From positions 1 through 64,000 of the forward strand of contig NZ_AUKG01000006.1 of the NCBI RefSeq assembly GCF_000424625.1: 64,000 bases of DNA, given 5' to 3'. Numbering within the stretch: the stretch's first letter is position 1; each line of letters begins with the position of its first letter. A program made the position numbers and the translations under genes. Positions 35,983 through 44,978 of the stretch are shown in pieces. The DNA is from Conexibacter woesei Iso977N (lineage in GTDB: Bacteria; Actinomycetota; Thermoleophilia; Solirubrobacterales; Solirubrobacteraceae). A model generated the notes under the pieces. It was not told the DNA's origin. It searched no databases and saw nothing but the letters and a program-made list of their open reading frames with translations.

Positions 35983-38256
35983 TCAGGCCAGGCGCAGGCG
36001 CAGCGTGGTCGCGCTGGTGCCCGCGGTGACCTTGACCGGCACGCCGTGTCCGTGGCGTGCGGCACGGGCGACGCCCGCGCGGTGCTTGCGGTCGAGCTTG
36101 ACCGTCACGGTCTTCGCCTTCCCGCCCTTCAGCGAGAACGCCGTGTGCCCGACGGTCGTGCCGTGCAGCTTGATCCGCAGCGTGCCCCTGCACGCCGTGC
36201 CGTGCGACGCCGGGCAGCTGAGCCGGACCGCGACGGTCCCGCCGGCGCGCAGCACGAGCCGCTTGCTGGCGATGACCGGCCAGTGGCGATGACGCCTGGG
36301 ACCGTGGCCGCCGTTGCCGCCGTTGCCCCCGCCGCCATTGCCCCCGCCGCCGGTGCCCGGCCCGGACGGGCGCGAGCCGGTCACGACGACGCGGTCGAGC
36401 CCGGTGAACGTGCCGAAGTCGCTCTGGACGACGGCGCGGTAGTGGACCGGGGTGTACTCCGGCAGCGCGATCAGGTCGGCACCGAACGCGACCGACGTGC
36501 TCGCGGCGCCCAACCGCTGGTCGGGCGTCCGGCTGCCGTACGCGGCCGTGGGGCCGTACTCGAAGTACGCCTTGACCGCGGCGCCGCCCGGGTTCACCGA
36601 GCCCTCGATGTGCGCGGAGCTGAGCGTCACGGGGCCGGCGTCACCGGTGGTGACGTCGCTGGGCTGGTAGGCGTGGGCCAGCAGCCGCTGCGGCGAGCCC
36701 TCGCTGGTGTGCAGGACGAACGGCGTGCCGATCGCCTGCGACGGGCACGCGGCACCGTCGGCGCTGAACGGGTCGGCCGTGCAGCTCGAGGAGAACGGCG
36801 GGCGGACGTCGGCGTCGGCCGGGTCCAGCGCGCCATCGACCTTGAACGTCGCGGTGCCCGCGCCCTCGAAGTGGCCCACCACCGTCTTCAGCTTGCCGCC
36901 GACGTTGCCGTGCCAGCTGATGTAGGGGGTGTTGCCCGAGAACGTGATGTCGGGCCGCGACGCGTCGACCGCGGGATTGGAGACGGGCTGCCCACCGTTG
37001 AACAGCTCGAAGTGGTTGCCGCCGACCAGGCGCGCGACGAAGATCGCGTGCGTGCCGGAGCCGGTGTCCTCGGACCAGACGATCCACGGCACCGTCGCCC
37101 CGCCGGGTGTCAGCGTGCCCGCGGCGACGCGCGGGTCCTCGGCGTCGTGGCCGGGCACGAGGTTCTGCGAGCAGGCGTCCTCGGCGGTGGTGCTCTCGGC
37201 GCACGCGCCGAAGCCGTGGGCGGCGCCGCTGGTGTCCAGGACGCCCGTCGCGCCGCGGCCGACCACCGTGTAGTGGAAGCCGCCGTCGGCGGTCGCGTCC
37301 GGGACCGCCTTGGCCGCGAAGACCTGCTCATTGGAGCGCAGCCCGAGGTGGCTCGGGCCCTGCTCGTACCAGACGACCCACGGGACCGTGTCGTTGGGGC
37401 CGGTGAACGCGAAGTCCGGCTCGATGCCGTCGCGTGTCGGGTCGACGTTGAGCGTCGGGTCGGTCGCGCCGGCCGGAGCCGCCGTGCCCTTGGTGATGCG
37501 CTTGACCCCGGTCTGCTGCCAGCAGAACTGGCTGACGCTCGTACCGCCACCCGGCGCGTTGGCCGAGCAGTCGGTCGACCTGATGCCGCGCGAGACGAAG
37601 ATCTGCTGCGGCGAGGCGTCGTTGCTCGCGCCGCCGTCGCGCTCCTGCCAGGCGACCCAGGGCACCGGGTTGGCGCCGGCCACCGCCGCGCCGCCGACGA
37701 CGGCCGGGTTCTCGGCGTCGCGGTCGGTGTGGATGTTCAAGGACGGGACCCTGTGGGCCGGCGCGCGGTCCTGGCCCTCGGGCACCCAGACCTTGTTGGT
37801 GGCGTCGAAGCGGCTGGCGAAGATGTTGGTCGCCGCGCCGAGCTGCGTGTTGGGCTCGTACCAGGAGACCCACGGCACGGTGCGCCCGGCACCGGCGAAG
37901 TCGATCGACGGCGCCTCGGCCTCCTGCGCGGGGTCGATGTTCAGCGACGCCGGCGAGCCCTGCGTGCGCCACTGGCCGTCCTTGAACGCGCGGACGAAGA
38001 CCTGCTGCTCGCCGGGCGTCTTCTGCTCGAAGGTCGCCCACGGGACGCGGACGCCGCCGGCCACCAGCGACCCGCCGACGACGTCGGAGGCGCCGGCGTC
38101 GCGAGCGGCATCGATGCCCGCCGCCGCGTCGTCGTTGACCTGCCCGCCGGGCGGGAGGCCGTTCAGGGCCGCTGGGGCCGCGGCCGTGGCCAGGCCGAAG
38201 GACGCGATCGCGGCAGCCGTCACTACGGCACCGCGTCGCTTGATGCGCGCGCGCAT
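35983..38256 (-). CDS. Secreted repeat protein, probably beta-propeller-like
   Basis: 757 residues; ATG at 38256 with AAGGAG 8 nt upstream and a signal peptide (ending about AAAPAALNG). Residues ~45-470 contain about six repeats built on VPWVxWxE...IFV...LNxDPxxDAExP, each 60-90 residues, as expected for blades of a propeller. Residues ~515-610 look like an Ig/FN3 domain (GPVTLSSAHIEGSVNPGG, FEYGPTAAYGSRT). A Gly/Asn linker and a basic C-terminal beta domain (VRLSCPASHGTACRGTLRIK, LKGGKAKTVTVKL) follow. That domain resembles the one in the protein at 6186. No enzymatic motif; an extracellular binding protein is likely. Confidence 0.8.
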   Translation of the reverse strand: MRARIKRRGAVVTAAAIASFGLATAAAPAALNGLPPGGQVNDDAAAGIDAARDAGASDVVGGSLVAGGVRVPWATFEQKTPGEQQVFVRAFKDGQWRTQGSPASLNIDPAQEAEAPSIDFAGAGRTVPWVSWYEPNTQLGAATNIFASRFDATNKVWVPEGQDRAPAHRVPSLNIHTDRDAENPAVVGGAAVAGANPVPWVAWQERDGGASNDASPQQIFVSRGIRSTDCSANAPGGGTSVSQFCWQQTGVKRITKGTAAPAGATDPTLNVDPTRDGIEPDFAFTGPNDTVPWVVWYEQGPSHLGLRSNEQVFAAKAVPDATADGGFHYTVVGRGATGVLDTSGAAHGFGACAESTTAEDACSQNLVPGHDAEDPRVAAGTLTPGGATVPWIVWSEDTGSGTHAIFVARLVGGNHFELFNGGQPVSNPAVDASRPDITFSGNTPYISWHGNVGGKLKTVVGHFEGAGTATFKVDGALDPADADVRPPFSSSCTADPFSADGAACPSQAIGTPFVLHTSEGSPQRLLAHAYQPSDVTTGDAGPVTLSSAHIEGSVNPGGAAVKAYFEYGPTAAYGSRTPDQRLGAASTSVAFGADLIALPEYTPVHYRAVVQSDFGTFTGLDRVVVTGSRPSGPGTGGGGNGGGGNGGNGGHGPRRHRHWPVIASKRLVLRAGGTVAVRLSCPASHGTACRGTLRIKLHGTTVGHTAFSLKGGKAKTVTVKLDRKHRAGVARAARHGHGVPVKVTAGTSATTLRLRLA

Positions 38257-38286
38257 GGGTGATGCTCCTTGGTGAGGGGGGAGGAA

Positions 38287-39147
38287 CTAGATGGCGGTGC
38301 GCCCGCCGCGCGTCACGCCGAGGCCCGCGAGGGCCAGGAGGGCGAGCAGCACGGCGAGGTACGTCAGCAGCGGCGCGCCGGTGCGCGTGAGGTCACCGGC
38401 GTGCAGCGCGGGGAGCGCCAGCAGCGCGAGGCACCAGGCCCCGAGCGTGGCGTATGGGATCAAGGCTTCGCCGCCGCGGCGCAGGTCGTAGGCGCACCAC
38501 AGCAGCGCGGCGGCGATCATCGCGATCCACGCCGCGACGGCCTGGGCCAGCAGCGGCGTCAGCGGCCACGGCCAGTCGCGGCCGAGCTCGGTCGGGAGCG
38601 CGAAGAGCGCGATCGCACCGAGCGCCAGCACGGCGCCGGCGATCCCCGACAGGACGCGCAGGAGCGCCAGCCGCGGGTCGCGGAGCATCGGCCGGATCGT
38701 CTGCGCCCGCTGGCGCAGCGCCAGGAACGCGACGCCGAACGGGGCCAGCGCGTAGACCGCGGTCCACGCCCACGTGGGCGGATAGCCCCAGCGGAAGCGG
38801 TCGCTGTGCAGCAGCGTCGCGGCCAGCAGGCCGACTGACAGCGTCATCAGCGCGACGGCCAGCGGCTGGGCCGAGCGCCAGCGTGCGGCCCCGAAGACGA
38901 CGAGCGCGGTGGCGACGATCCCGGCGAGGTAGCCCGCGCCGAGGAACGCGGCGGCGGCCGGCGGCCGGATCGGCCACGCGTAGCCGGTGGCGGCCTGCGC
39001 CGGGAAGACGTACAGGAACCCGGCGTTGAGGATCGCCAGGACGAGCAGCGCGCCGACCGCCACGCGCGTCGAGCGCTGCAGGCGGCCGCTGAGGGCGGGC
39101 GCGGTCGTCACGAGGGGGGCCTCAAGGGATGGGAACGTGAGAGACAA
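38287..39147 (-). CDS. Polytopic membrane protein of unknown function
   Basis: 286 residues. The TTG at 39147 is an unusual start, but GGAGGTGATCC, a near-perfect anti-SD match, ends directly before it, so it is well supported. Seven or eight membrane helices are apparent (for example VAVGALLVLAILNAGFLYVF, AAFLGAGYLAGIVATALVVF, LLTYLAVLLALLALAGLG). I recognise no family. It overlaps the 80-residue gene upstream by 26 nt, so the two are translationally coupled. Confidence 0.78.
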   Translation of the reverse strand: MSLTFPSLEAPLVTTAPALSGRLQRSTRVAVGALLVLAILNAGFLYVFPAQAATGYAWPIRPPAAAAFLGAGYLAGIVATALVVFGAARWRSAQPLAVALMTLSVGLLAATLLHSDRFRWGYPPTWAWTAVYALAPFGVAFLALRQRAQTIRPMLRDPRLALLRVLSGIAGAVLALGAIALFALPTELGRDWPWPLTPLLAQAVAAWIAMIAAALLWCAYDLRRGGEALIPYATLGAWCLALLALPALHAGDLTRTGAPLLTYLAVLLALLALAGLGVTRGGRTAI

Positions 39148-39364
39148 GGATCACCTCCGTCTGGCGGCCGACGCACTCGGGCAGTTGCTCGAGCGCGGCG
39201 GATCGGTCGGCGGCTTCGACGAACCACCAGAGGCCGTGGCCGCCCTGCGGGCAGGTGCAGAGCGCGTCGCGATGGCGCAGCGGGCTGGAGAAGCCACGCC
39301 ACGCCGCGAAGGTGCGCCCGCACTCGGCGGGGCTGTGGTGGTGGGTGAGGAGGTACATCGGCAC
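39122..39364 (-). CDS. Small conserved actinobacterial protein (80 residues)
   Basis: GTG at 39364 (or ATG at 39358). The sequence MYLLTHHHSPAECGRTFAAWRGF...SPLRHRDALCTCPQGGHGLWWFVEA...VILVSHVPIP has the features of a small ferredoxin-like alpha/beta fold: a beta strand, helix, CxC, WW, then two strands. I have seen similar short proteins in Solirubrobacterales but know no function. The two His clusters (HHH and CTC) suggest metal or heme contact, which is speculation. Coupled to the membrane gene. Confidence 0.7.
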   Translation of the reverse strand: MPMYLLTHHHSPAECGRTFAAWRGFSSPLRHRDALCTCPQGGHGLWWFVEAADRSAALEQLPECVGRQTEVILVSHVPIP

Positions 39365-39426
39365 GCACGGAAGGCTGACGCCCCCGGCCGGCCCCGAACA
39401 TCAGGGAACCCCCTGCTTCGCACCCC

Positions 39427-42336
39427 TCAACCGGCGGGGTCGCGCGCACGTCCGACCGCCCCGGCGACCGCCACGCGCCCGGACACGCCGAGCTTGGCGA
39501 ACACCTTGGTCAGGTGGCTCTCGATCGTCTTCTCCGACAGGAACAGCTCTCCGGCGATCTCGCGGTTGGTCCGCCCGTCGGCCACCAGCTCGGCGATCTC
39601 GCGCTCGCGGCCGCTGAGGCTCGCGAGCCCCTGCGCCCCGGCGACGGCACGACGCCTGCGCGCGCCGACGTGGCGCCCGAGGCGCCGCAGCTCGCGCGCG
39701 GCCTCGTCGCGGAAGCGCACGGCGCCGATCGCCGCCAGCTCGGCCTCGGCGCGCTCGAGCCACGCGCCCGCGGCCTCGCGGTCGCCGGCGGCCGCCGCGG
39801 CGCGGCCCGCGACCGTCCGGGCGCGCGCGGCCTGGACCGCGGCGCCGGCCTGCGCCGCGCGCCGCTCGGCCCGCTGCGCGTGGGCCAGCGCGGCCGGCGC
39901 GTCGCCGCGCTCGAGCTCCAGTAGCGCGCGGGCGTAGGCGACGGCACCCTCGACGTGACCGAGACCCAGCTGCGCCTGCAGCGCCTCGCCGCGCTCCAGC
40001 CAGCCCTCGGCGACGACCGCGTGGCCAAGGTCGAGCTCGGCGCGCGCCAGGATCGCGTAGAGCCACGCCCGGCGACCCGGCTCGACGTGGTCGAACTCCG
40101 GGCCGCCCGCGTCGGCCATCGCCTCCAGGCAGCGCTCGGGCTCCCCCGCTTCCAGCTGCGCGGCGGCGACGTGGACGCGTGTGCCACGTGAGAGCACGCT
40201 GTCGTCGAGGTCGCCGAGCAGCTCCATGGCCTCGGCGCCGGCGGTCTTCGCACGCGGCAGCTCGCCGGCGATCGCGGCGATCCAGGCCTCGGCGGTCAAC
40301 GCCCAGCAGAGCACCTGGCGGTTGCCCGACAGCCGCGCGGCCTCGACCGCGCCCTCGCTCTGCTCCAACCCTGCGCGCAGCCGGCCGGTCACCTCGTAGG
40401 CGTGGGCCAGGCCGATCGCCATCGGCGTCGCGAACTGCCCCTGGCCGATCGCGCGCGAGACGGCGATCCCGCGCCGGAAGTGGCCGATCGCCGCGTCGTA
40501 GCGCTCGGCGAAGTACTCCGCGAAGCCGAGGTAGTACGGGCCGTCGAGGCGCAGCGCGAGCGCGTCGTCGCCGAGCGCGTCGAGGCGCTCCGCTGCGCGC
40601 TGGGCCGCGTCCTGCGCCGCGGCGACCCGGCCGAGGCCCAGCTCGGCGAAGCAGACGAGGCTCTCGGCGACGACCGGGAGCGCCGGCTCGCCGCGGGCGA
40701 CCGCGGTCTCCAGCCCGCGCCGCGCCCAGGTGCGCATCGCGGCGAAGTCGCCGTCGTAGAGCGCGTCGGCGGCCAGCTCCACCTGGAGGTCGGCGGCGAC
40801 CGCCGAGTCGCGATCGGCGACGTGGTCCAGCGCGGCGACCAGCCGGCCGTGCGCGGCCTCGTGGCGGCCGAGCAGGTTCTCGCACATCGCGCAGCCGGCG
40901 ACCAGCCGCGCCCGCAGCGGCGCGAGCGCCTCGTCGGCGGCAGCCAGCTCCAGCGCACCGGTCAGCGACGCGAGCGCGTCGGCGAGCAGGCCGGTCGCCG
41001 CCTGGCACTGGGCCAGCGCGACGAGCAGGCCGAGCCGCTGGCCCGCGCTCCCGGCGTCCTCGGGCAGCAGCCGCAGCGCGGCGGCGTACCAGCCGGCCGC
41101 CGCCGCTGGCGCGCGCGGGGCCACGGCCGCGCCCGCGCCGAGCAGCACGCCGATCGCCTCGGCGTCGCCCGGCTGCGCGCAGCGCTCCAGGTGGTGAGCC
41201 CGAGCACTCAGCGATCCTCCCTGCTGCTCCAGTGCCTGCGCCGCGCGGGCGTGGGCGCCCAGGCGCCAGCCCTCGGCGGTCGTGTCGTAGACGGCGCGCC
41301 GCACGAGCGGATGGCGGAAGCGGTAGCGGCGCGGGACGTCGGTCGGCGCCAGCAGCGCGGCACCGAGCAGGACGTCGAGGGCCGCGAGCGCGGGCGCCTC
41401 CTGCAGGCCGGCGGCGGCGATCGCCACGTCGAGGCCCACCGGATCGCCGACGACGGCACCCGCGCGCACGAGCCGCTGGGCGTCCTCGGGCAGGCCGCGC
41501 ACCTCCTGGTCGAGCGCGAGCGCGACGCTGCGCGGCACGTCGCCGGCCGCGACCGTCACGGGCGTCGCCGCGCGCGCCAGCTCCTGGAGGTAGAACGGGT
41601 TGCCGCCGGACTGCTCGACGAGCACGTCGCCGACGGCGGCCGGGACGTCGCCCGCGAGCAGCGCGTCGGCCTCGGGGCGCGTGAGGCCGACGAGCGGCAG
41701 CTCGACCACGGCGCCCTCGCGCGCCGCGGCGGCCAGCGCGTCGAGCAGGACCGCTCGCGGCGGCGCCGGGCGGAAGGCGAGCACGATCAGGACGCCGCGG
41801 CGCGGCGGGCGGCGCAGCAGGTGGGCGACGAGCTCCAGCGACGCGTCGTCGGCCCAGTGCAGGTCGTCGAGCGCGAGCACGACGCGAGTGTTGGCGCTCA
41901 GCGCCTCCAGCAGCGCGCGGACCGCGCGGTGGGTCTGGAAGCGCTCGTCCTGGAGGCGGCCGGTGGCGGCGCCCGCCAGCCCGTCGAGCCCGGGCACGAT
42001 CGGTGCCAGCTCGGCCGCCTGTCCGCCGACGAGGCGCGCGAGGCGGTCGGCGCCCAGCGACGCGGCGTAGTCGCCGAGCGCGTCGACCGCGACCCCGAAC
42101 GGCAGGTCCTGCTCCCACTCGGCGGCGCGGCCGCCGAGCACGAGGTCGCCGCGTGCGTCGGCCCGCGCGCAGAGCTCGTCGACGAGCCGCGTCTTGCCGA
42201 TCCCGGGCTCACCGCTGATCGCCAGGATCGCCGAGCGGCCGGCCTCCAGGCCGGCGAGCGCGTCGGCGACAGTCGCCAGCTGCGCGCGGCGACCGACGAG
42301 CGGCGGCAGACCATTCACCCTTTCGACGGTGTTCAC
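39427..42336 (-). CDS. LAL-type LuxR regulator (large ATP-binding)
   Basis: 969 residues from a GTG at 42336; a GTG at 42318 is an alternative. Walker A GEPGIGKT (42-49), Walker B VVLALDDLHWADD, a long TPR-like helical middle, and a LuxR helix-turn-helix at the C-terminus (LSGREREIAELVADGRTNREIAGELFL...KTIESHLTKVFAKLGV). It resembles the paralogue at 29841 in architecture but is diverged in sequence. The target is unknown; the small overlapping operon at 38287-39364 lies directly downstream on the same strand. Confidence 0.9.
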   Translation of the reverse strand: MNTVERVNGLPPLVGRRAQLATVADALAGLEAGRSAILAISGEPGIGKTRLVDELCARADARGDLVLGGRAAEWEQDLPFGVAVDALGDYAASLGADRLARLVGGQAAELAPIVPGLDGLAGAATGRLQDERFQTHRAVRALLEALSANTRVVLALDDLHWADDASLELVAHLLRRPPRRGVLIVLAFRPAPPRAVLLDALAAAAREGAVVELPLVGLTRPEADALLAGDVPAAVGDVLVEQSGGNPFYLQELARAATPVTVAAGDVPRSVALALDQEVRGLPEDAQRLVRAGAVVGDPVGLDVAIAAAGLQEAPALAALDVLLGAALLAPTDVPRRYRFRHPLVRRAVYDTTAEGWRLGAHARAAQALEQQGGSLSARAHHLERCAQPGDAEAIGVLLGAGAAVAPRAPAAAAGWYAAALRLLPEDAGSAGQRLGLLVALAQCQAATGLLADALASLTGALELAAADEALAPLRARLVAGCAMCENLLGRHEAAHGRLVAALDHVADRDSAVAADLQVELAADALYDGDFAAMRTWARRGLETAVARGEPALPVVAESLVCFAELGLGRVAAAQDAAQRAAERLDALGDDALALRLDGPYYLGFAEYFAERYDAAIGHFRRGIAVSRAIGQGQFATPMAIGLAHAYEVTGRLRAGLEQSEGAVEAARLSGNRQVLCWALTAEAWIAAIAGELPRAKTAGAEAMELLGDLDDSVLSRGTRVHVAAAQLEAGEPERCLEAMADAGGPEFDHVEPGRRAWLYAILARAELDLGHAVVAEGWLERGEALQAQLGLGHVEGAVAYARALLELERGDAPAALAHAQRAERRAAQAGAAVQAARARTVAGRAAAAAGDREAAGAWLERAEAELAAIGAVRFRDEAARELRRLGRHVGARRRRAVAGAQGLASLSGREREIAELVADGRTNREIAGELFLSEKTIESHLTKVFAKLGVSGRVAVAGAVGRARDPAG

Positions 42337-42452
42337 CTTGGGTGACGCTAACGGCCGGCCGGCGCCCAGTCGCTACGGCAGGCCTCACCCGGATTTCGGT
42401 GCGGTCCGCTCAGCTGGACGGAGCACTTCCTGTCTCGCGGTCGCCGGAGCGC

Positions 42453-44558
42453 TCACGGCACGGTCGAGCTGGCGTCGGACGGCGCGGTGGTGCTGGACCC
42501 GAACGTGGTGGGACCGGTCGTCCCCGGGGTGGAGTTCGTGGACTTCGGGTCGATAGCGACGAAGCGCGCCAGGACCGTGTGGTCCTGATCCATCGTCAGG
42601 GTGCAGGTCGGGAAGCTGCGCCGGCAGTCGCCGCCCCAGCCAAGGAACCGCGCGAGCTCGCTGTCCTGCGCGCGGAGCGTCACGGTCGTGCCCTCGTCGT
42701 AGTGCCCATCCTCGTCCTCCGGGTCCTTCGTCACGGGGCCGCGGGGACCGCTGAAGTTGATCGTCAGCGTGAACTGCTTGGTCTGGGTCCTGGTCGTGGT
42801 CGTCCCGCCGCCCGGCGTGCCACCGCCACCGCCTGCCGCGCCCGCCCCGGGCGTCGACGCGGTCCCGGTCGGCGTGACCCCCGTGGAAGTCGGCGTGACC
42901 CCTGTCGAAGTCGACGGAGTCACCGTCGTGATCTCCGGGGACGCGGGCGTCGTGCTCGCGCTCTCGCCCGCCTCCCCGCCCCTGCTCACGGCGATCGCCG
43001 CCCCGACCCCGGCCAGCGCCAGCACCGCCGCGATGCTCAGCCACGGCCGGCTGGGCCTCGGCGGCGATCCGTCCGGCTTCTCGTCCGGGGCGCCACCCGG
43101 TGGGCGGAGGATGAAGTCGAGGTTGTGGCGCGTCGCGGCGGCACCCTCGCGGTCCCCGATCCGCTCGCGCAGGGCGAGCGCGGCCTCCAGCTGCGTGACG
43201 GCCGTCTGCGGATCGCCGAGGCAGTACGCGCGCGTGCCGAGCTGGTGCAGCGCCCAGGCCTCGCCGTGCGGATCGGCGCCCGCGACGGCGGCATCGTGCG
43301 CACCCTCGAGCACCTCGCCCCAGCTGCCCCAGCGCCGGCCCCACGCCAGCGCGCCGTCGATCGCCCGCGCCAGCGCGACGGTCTCGGCCGCCGGGGCGCG
43401 CGCCACCGCGCGGGCGAAGGCGTCCAGCAGCAGCGGCGCCTCGTCCAGGACCGCGGCGGGCTTCCGATCCGGGTCCGCCGCCCACCCGGTCAGCGCCTTG
43501 CGCCAGCGCGGCTCCGCGTCCAGGACCGCAGACGGCGGCGCGCCGGCCGTCGCGCCCGCCACGCGGTACCGCGGGCTGCCGGTCGCGAGCACGCGGCGGC
43601 GGGCCAGCTCGGCGGCCACGTCGGCGGCCCGCAGGCCCGCGCACTCGGTCAGGGGGCCGACGCCGGCGGTCTCTCCCTGCAGCGCGGCCAGCAACGCGAC
43701 GACGTCGCGGCCACCGGCGGGCAACGACCGCATCAACATCTCGGCCAGCGCCGGGTCGCCGCCGGCCGCCTCCGCGAACGTCCCGCTCCCGTCGCGCACG
43801 GCCCCGGCCGCCTGGAGCAGGCGGAACGGGTGGCCGTCGACGCTCTGCCACAACGCGCGGACCTCCGCCCGCTCGGCCACGGTCAGCGCGCGGCCGAGCT
43901 CCTGCTCGACGAGCTCGACCGCCGCCGTCTCGTCCAGCCCCGCGACGCGGATCGCCGGGCCGGTCCCGAGCGTGCGGCCGCGCGCGGCCAGGACCAGCGC
44001 GCAGCCCGGCAGCGCCAGCGACAGCTGGCCGGCGTCCTGGCGGTCGAGGTCGATCGCGTCGAAGACGACCAGCGCCCGCCGCTCGGCGAGCGTGCGCCGC
44101 AGCTCCTGGTCGGGCTGGAGCACCGGCGGATCGTGCTCGAAGAACCCGTCGTAGACCTCCTGCAGCAGATCGCTGAGCGGCTTGCGCCGGGCATAGACGT
44201 ACACGATGCCGTCCGGCCACCGCGGGTCGGCGGCGACCAGCGCGCCGAGCAGGACCACGGTCTTGCCGATGTCCGCCACGCCATGGACCTCCACGGCCGT
44301 CCCCGGAACCAACGACCTCAACAACGCGGCGCGTTCGTCCGCGCGGTCGACCGCGCCGGACGGCGTCGCCGGGACCGCGTGGCGCGGCAGCGGCAGCGCG
44401 ATCCGGCGGGGTGCCAGCACCGCCTCGGCCAACAGCGCGTTCGGCCCGTCGACGCGCGCCTGGATGATCGGGCTGCCGTTGATGATGACGCTGTTGGTGG
44501 CGTCGCCCGCGACGACGAGCGCGCCCGGCCCGGCCTCGATGTGGCGCCACTCGGACAC
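42453..44558 (-). CDS. STAND/NLR-like ATPase with N-terminal amyloid-like motif, TM helix and exported InlB-B-like domain
   Basis: 701 residues from a GTG at 44558, 6 nt after the stop of the small gene upstream. Residues 14-32 (LVVAGDATNSVIINGSPII) form a short beta-prone motif that matches the C-terminus of the upstream protein. The NB-ARC/STAND core has P-loop GVADIGKT (93-100), Walker B RALVVFDAID (161-170), a sensor-like VLAARGRTLG and the GxP-type GHPFRLL (242-248). Residues ~395-485 are TPR-like. A membrane helix lies at 506-524. A Thr/Ser/Gly-rich linker follows, then a divergent InlB B-repeat (596-667; DEGTTVTLRA, ARFLGWGGDC, LARFV). Such ATPases oligomerise on a signal and trigger a partner effector. 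The exported C-terminus is atypical for NLRs. Confidence 0.75.
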   Translation of the reverse strand: MSEWRHIEAGPGALVVAGDATNSVIINGSPIIQARVDGPNALLAEAVLAPRRIALPLPRHAVPATPSGAVDRADERAALLRSLVPGTAVEVHGVADIGKTVVLLGALVAADPRWPDGIVYVYARRKPLSDLLQEVYDGFFEHDPPVLQPDQELRRTLAERRALVVFDAIDLDRQDAGQLSLALPGCALVLAARGRTLGTGPAIRVAGLDETAAVELVEQELGRALTVAERAEVRALWQSVDGHPFRLLQAAGAVRDGSGTFAEAAGGDPALAEMLMRSLPAGGRDVVALLAALQGETAGVGPLTECAGLRAADVAAELARRRVLATGSPRYRVAGATAGAPPSAVLDAEPRWRKALTGWAADPDRKPAAVLDEAPLLLDAFARAVARAPAAETVALARAIDGALAWGRRWGSWGEVLEGAHDAAVAGADPHGEAWALHQLGTRAYCLGDPQTAVTQLEAALALRERIGDREGAAATRHNLDFILRPPGGAPDEKPDGSPPRPSRPWLSIAAVLALAGVGAAIAVSRGGEAGESASTTPASPEITTVTPSTSTGVTPTSTGVTPTGTASTPGAGAAGGGGGTPGGGTTTTRTQTKQFTLTINFSGPRGPVTKDPEDEDGHYDEGTTVTLRAQDSELARFLGWGGDCRRSFPTCTLTMDQDHTVLARFVAIDPKSTNSTPGTTGPTTFGSSTTAPSDASSTVP

Positions 44559-44564
44559 GGCCGC

Positions 44565-44978
44565 TCACCCGCCGGTGACCGTGCCGTCGCCGGTGATGAT
44601 CGTCGAGTTGGTGACCGACTTGCCGACGGCGACCGAGCGGTCGCCCTGCGCGATCACGGTCGTCCCGGCCGCCGCGACGGCGTCGGCGAACAGCGCGGCG
44701 ACCTCGGCCTTCAGCGCCGGGTCGGCGTCCAGCAGCTCCTCCAGGTGGAGGGCGAGCGTCCCGGTCCAGCGCTCCTCGCCCGCCGCGACCTTGACCGCCG
44801 CCTCCTCCGCGCCTGGGCGCTCGGCCACCTTCGGCCCGAGCCGCGCCCACAGCGCCCGGACCTTCTCGGCCGCAGCGGCGCCGATCTGCCCGGAGAGCGT
44901 CTCGAGCGCCTGCTGCCCGGGACGTAGGAGCGCCGGCAGCAGCGGCGCCAGGAAGCTCGTCAGCACGGCGATGTCCAT
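44565..44978 (-). CDS. Small helical protein with C-terminal amyloid-like motif, candidate effector of the STAND ATPase
   Basis: 137 residues; the ATG at 44978 is preceded by GGAGG at a 9-nt spacing. Residues 1-104 are predicted helical with an amphipathic or membrane-seeking start (MDIAVLTSFLAPLLPALL) and many Ala/Leu/Glu. Residues 106-134 are beta-prone (VAVGKSVTNSTIITGDGTV), sharing TNSxIIxG with the N-terminus of the adjacent ATPase. This matches the known layout of bacterial effectors with Bell-like or other helical domains and a C-terminal amyloid motif (BASS type) next to NLR genes. Function as a membrane-active death effector is inference only. Confidence 0.65.
   Translation of the reverse strand: MDIAVLTSFLAPLLPALLRPGQQALETLSGQIGAAAAEKVRALWARLGPKVAERPGAEEAAVKVAAGEERWTGTLALHLEELLDADPALKAEVAALFADAVAAAGTTVIAQGDRSVAVGKSVTNSTIITGDGTVTGG

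Noticed and set aside
36300-36360. GCC-rich triplet run as a tandem repeat
   Set aside because: It encodes a Gly/Asn linker of the secreted repeat protein.
34318-38262. 1314-codon plus-strand open frame spanning two minus-strand genes
   Set aside because: It crosses the WS/DGAT gene, a terminator hairpin and the repeat-protein gene; the opposite strand carries all motifs.
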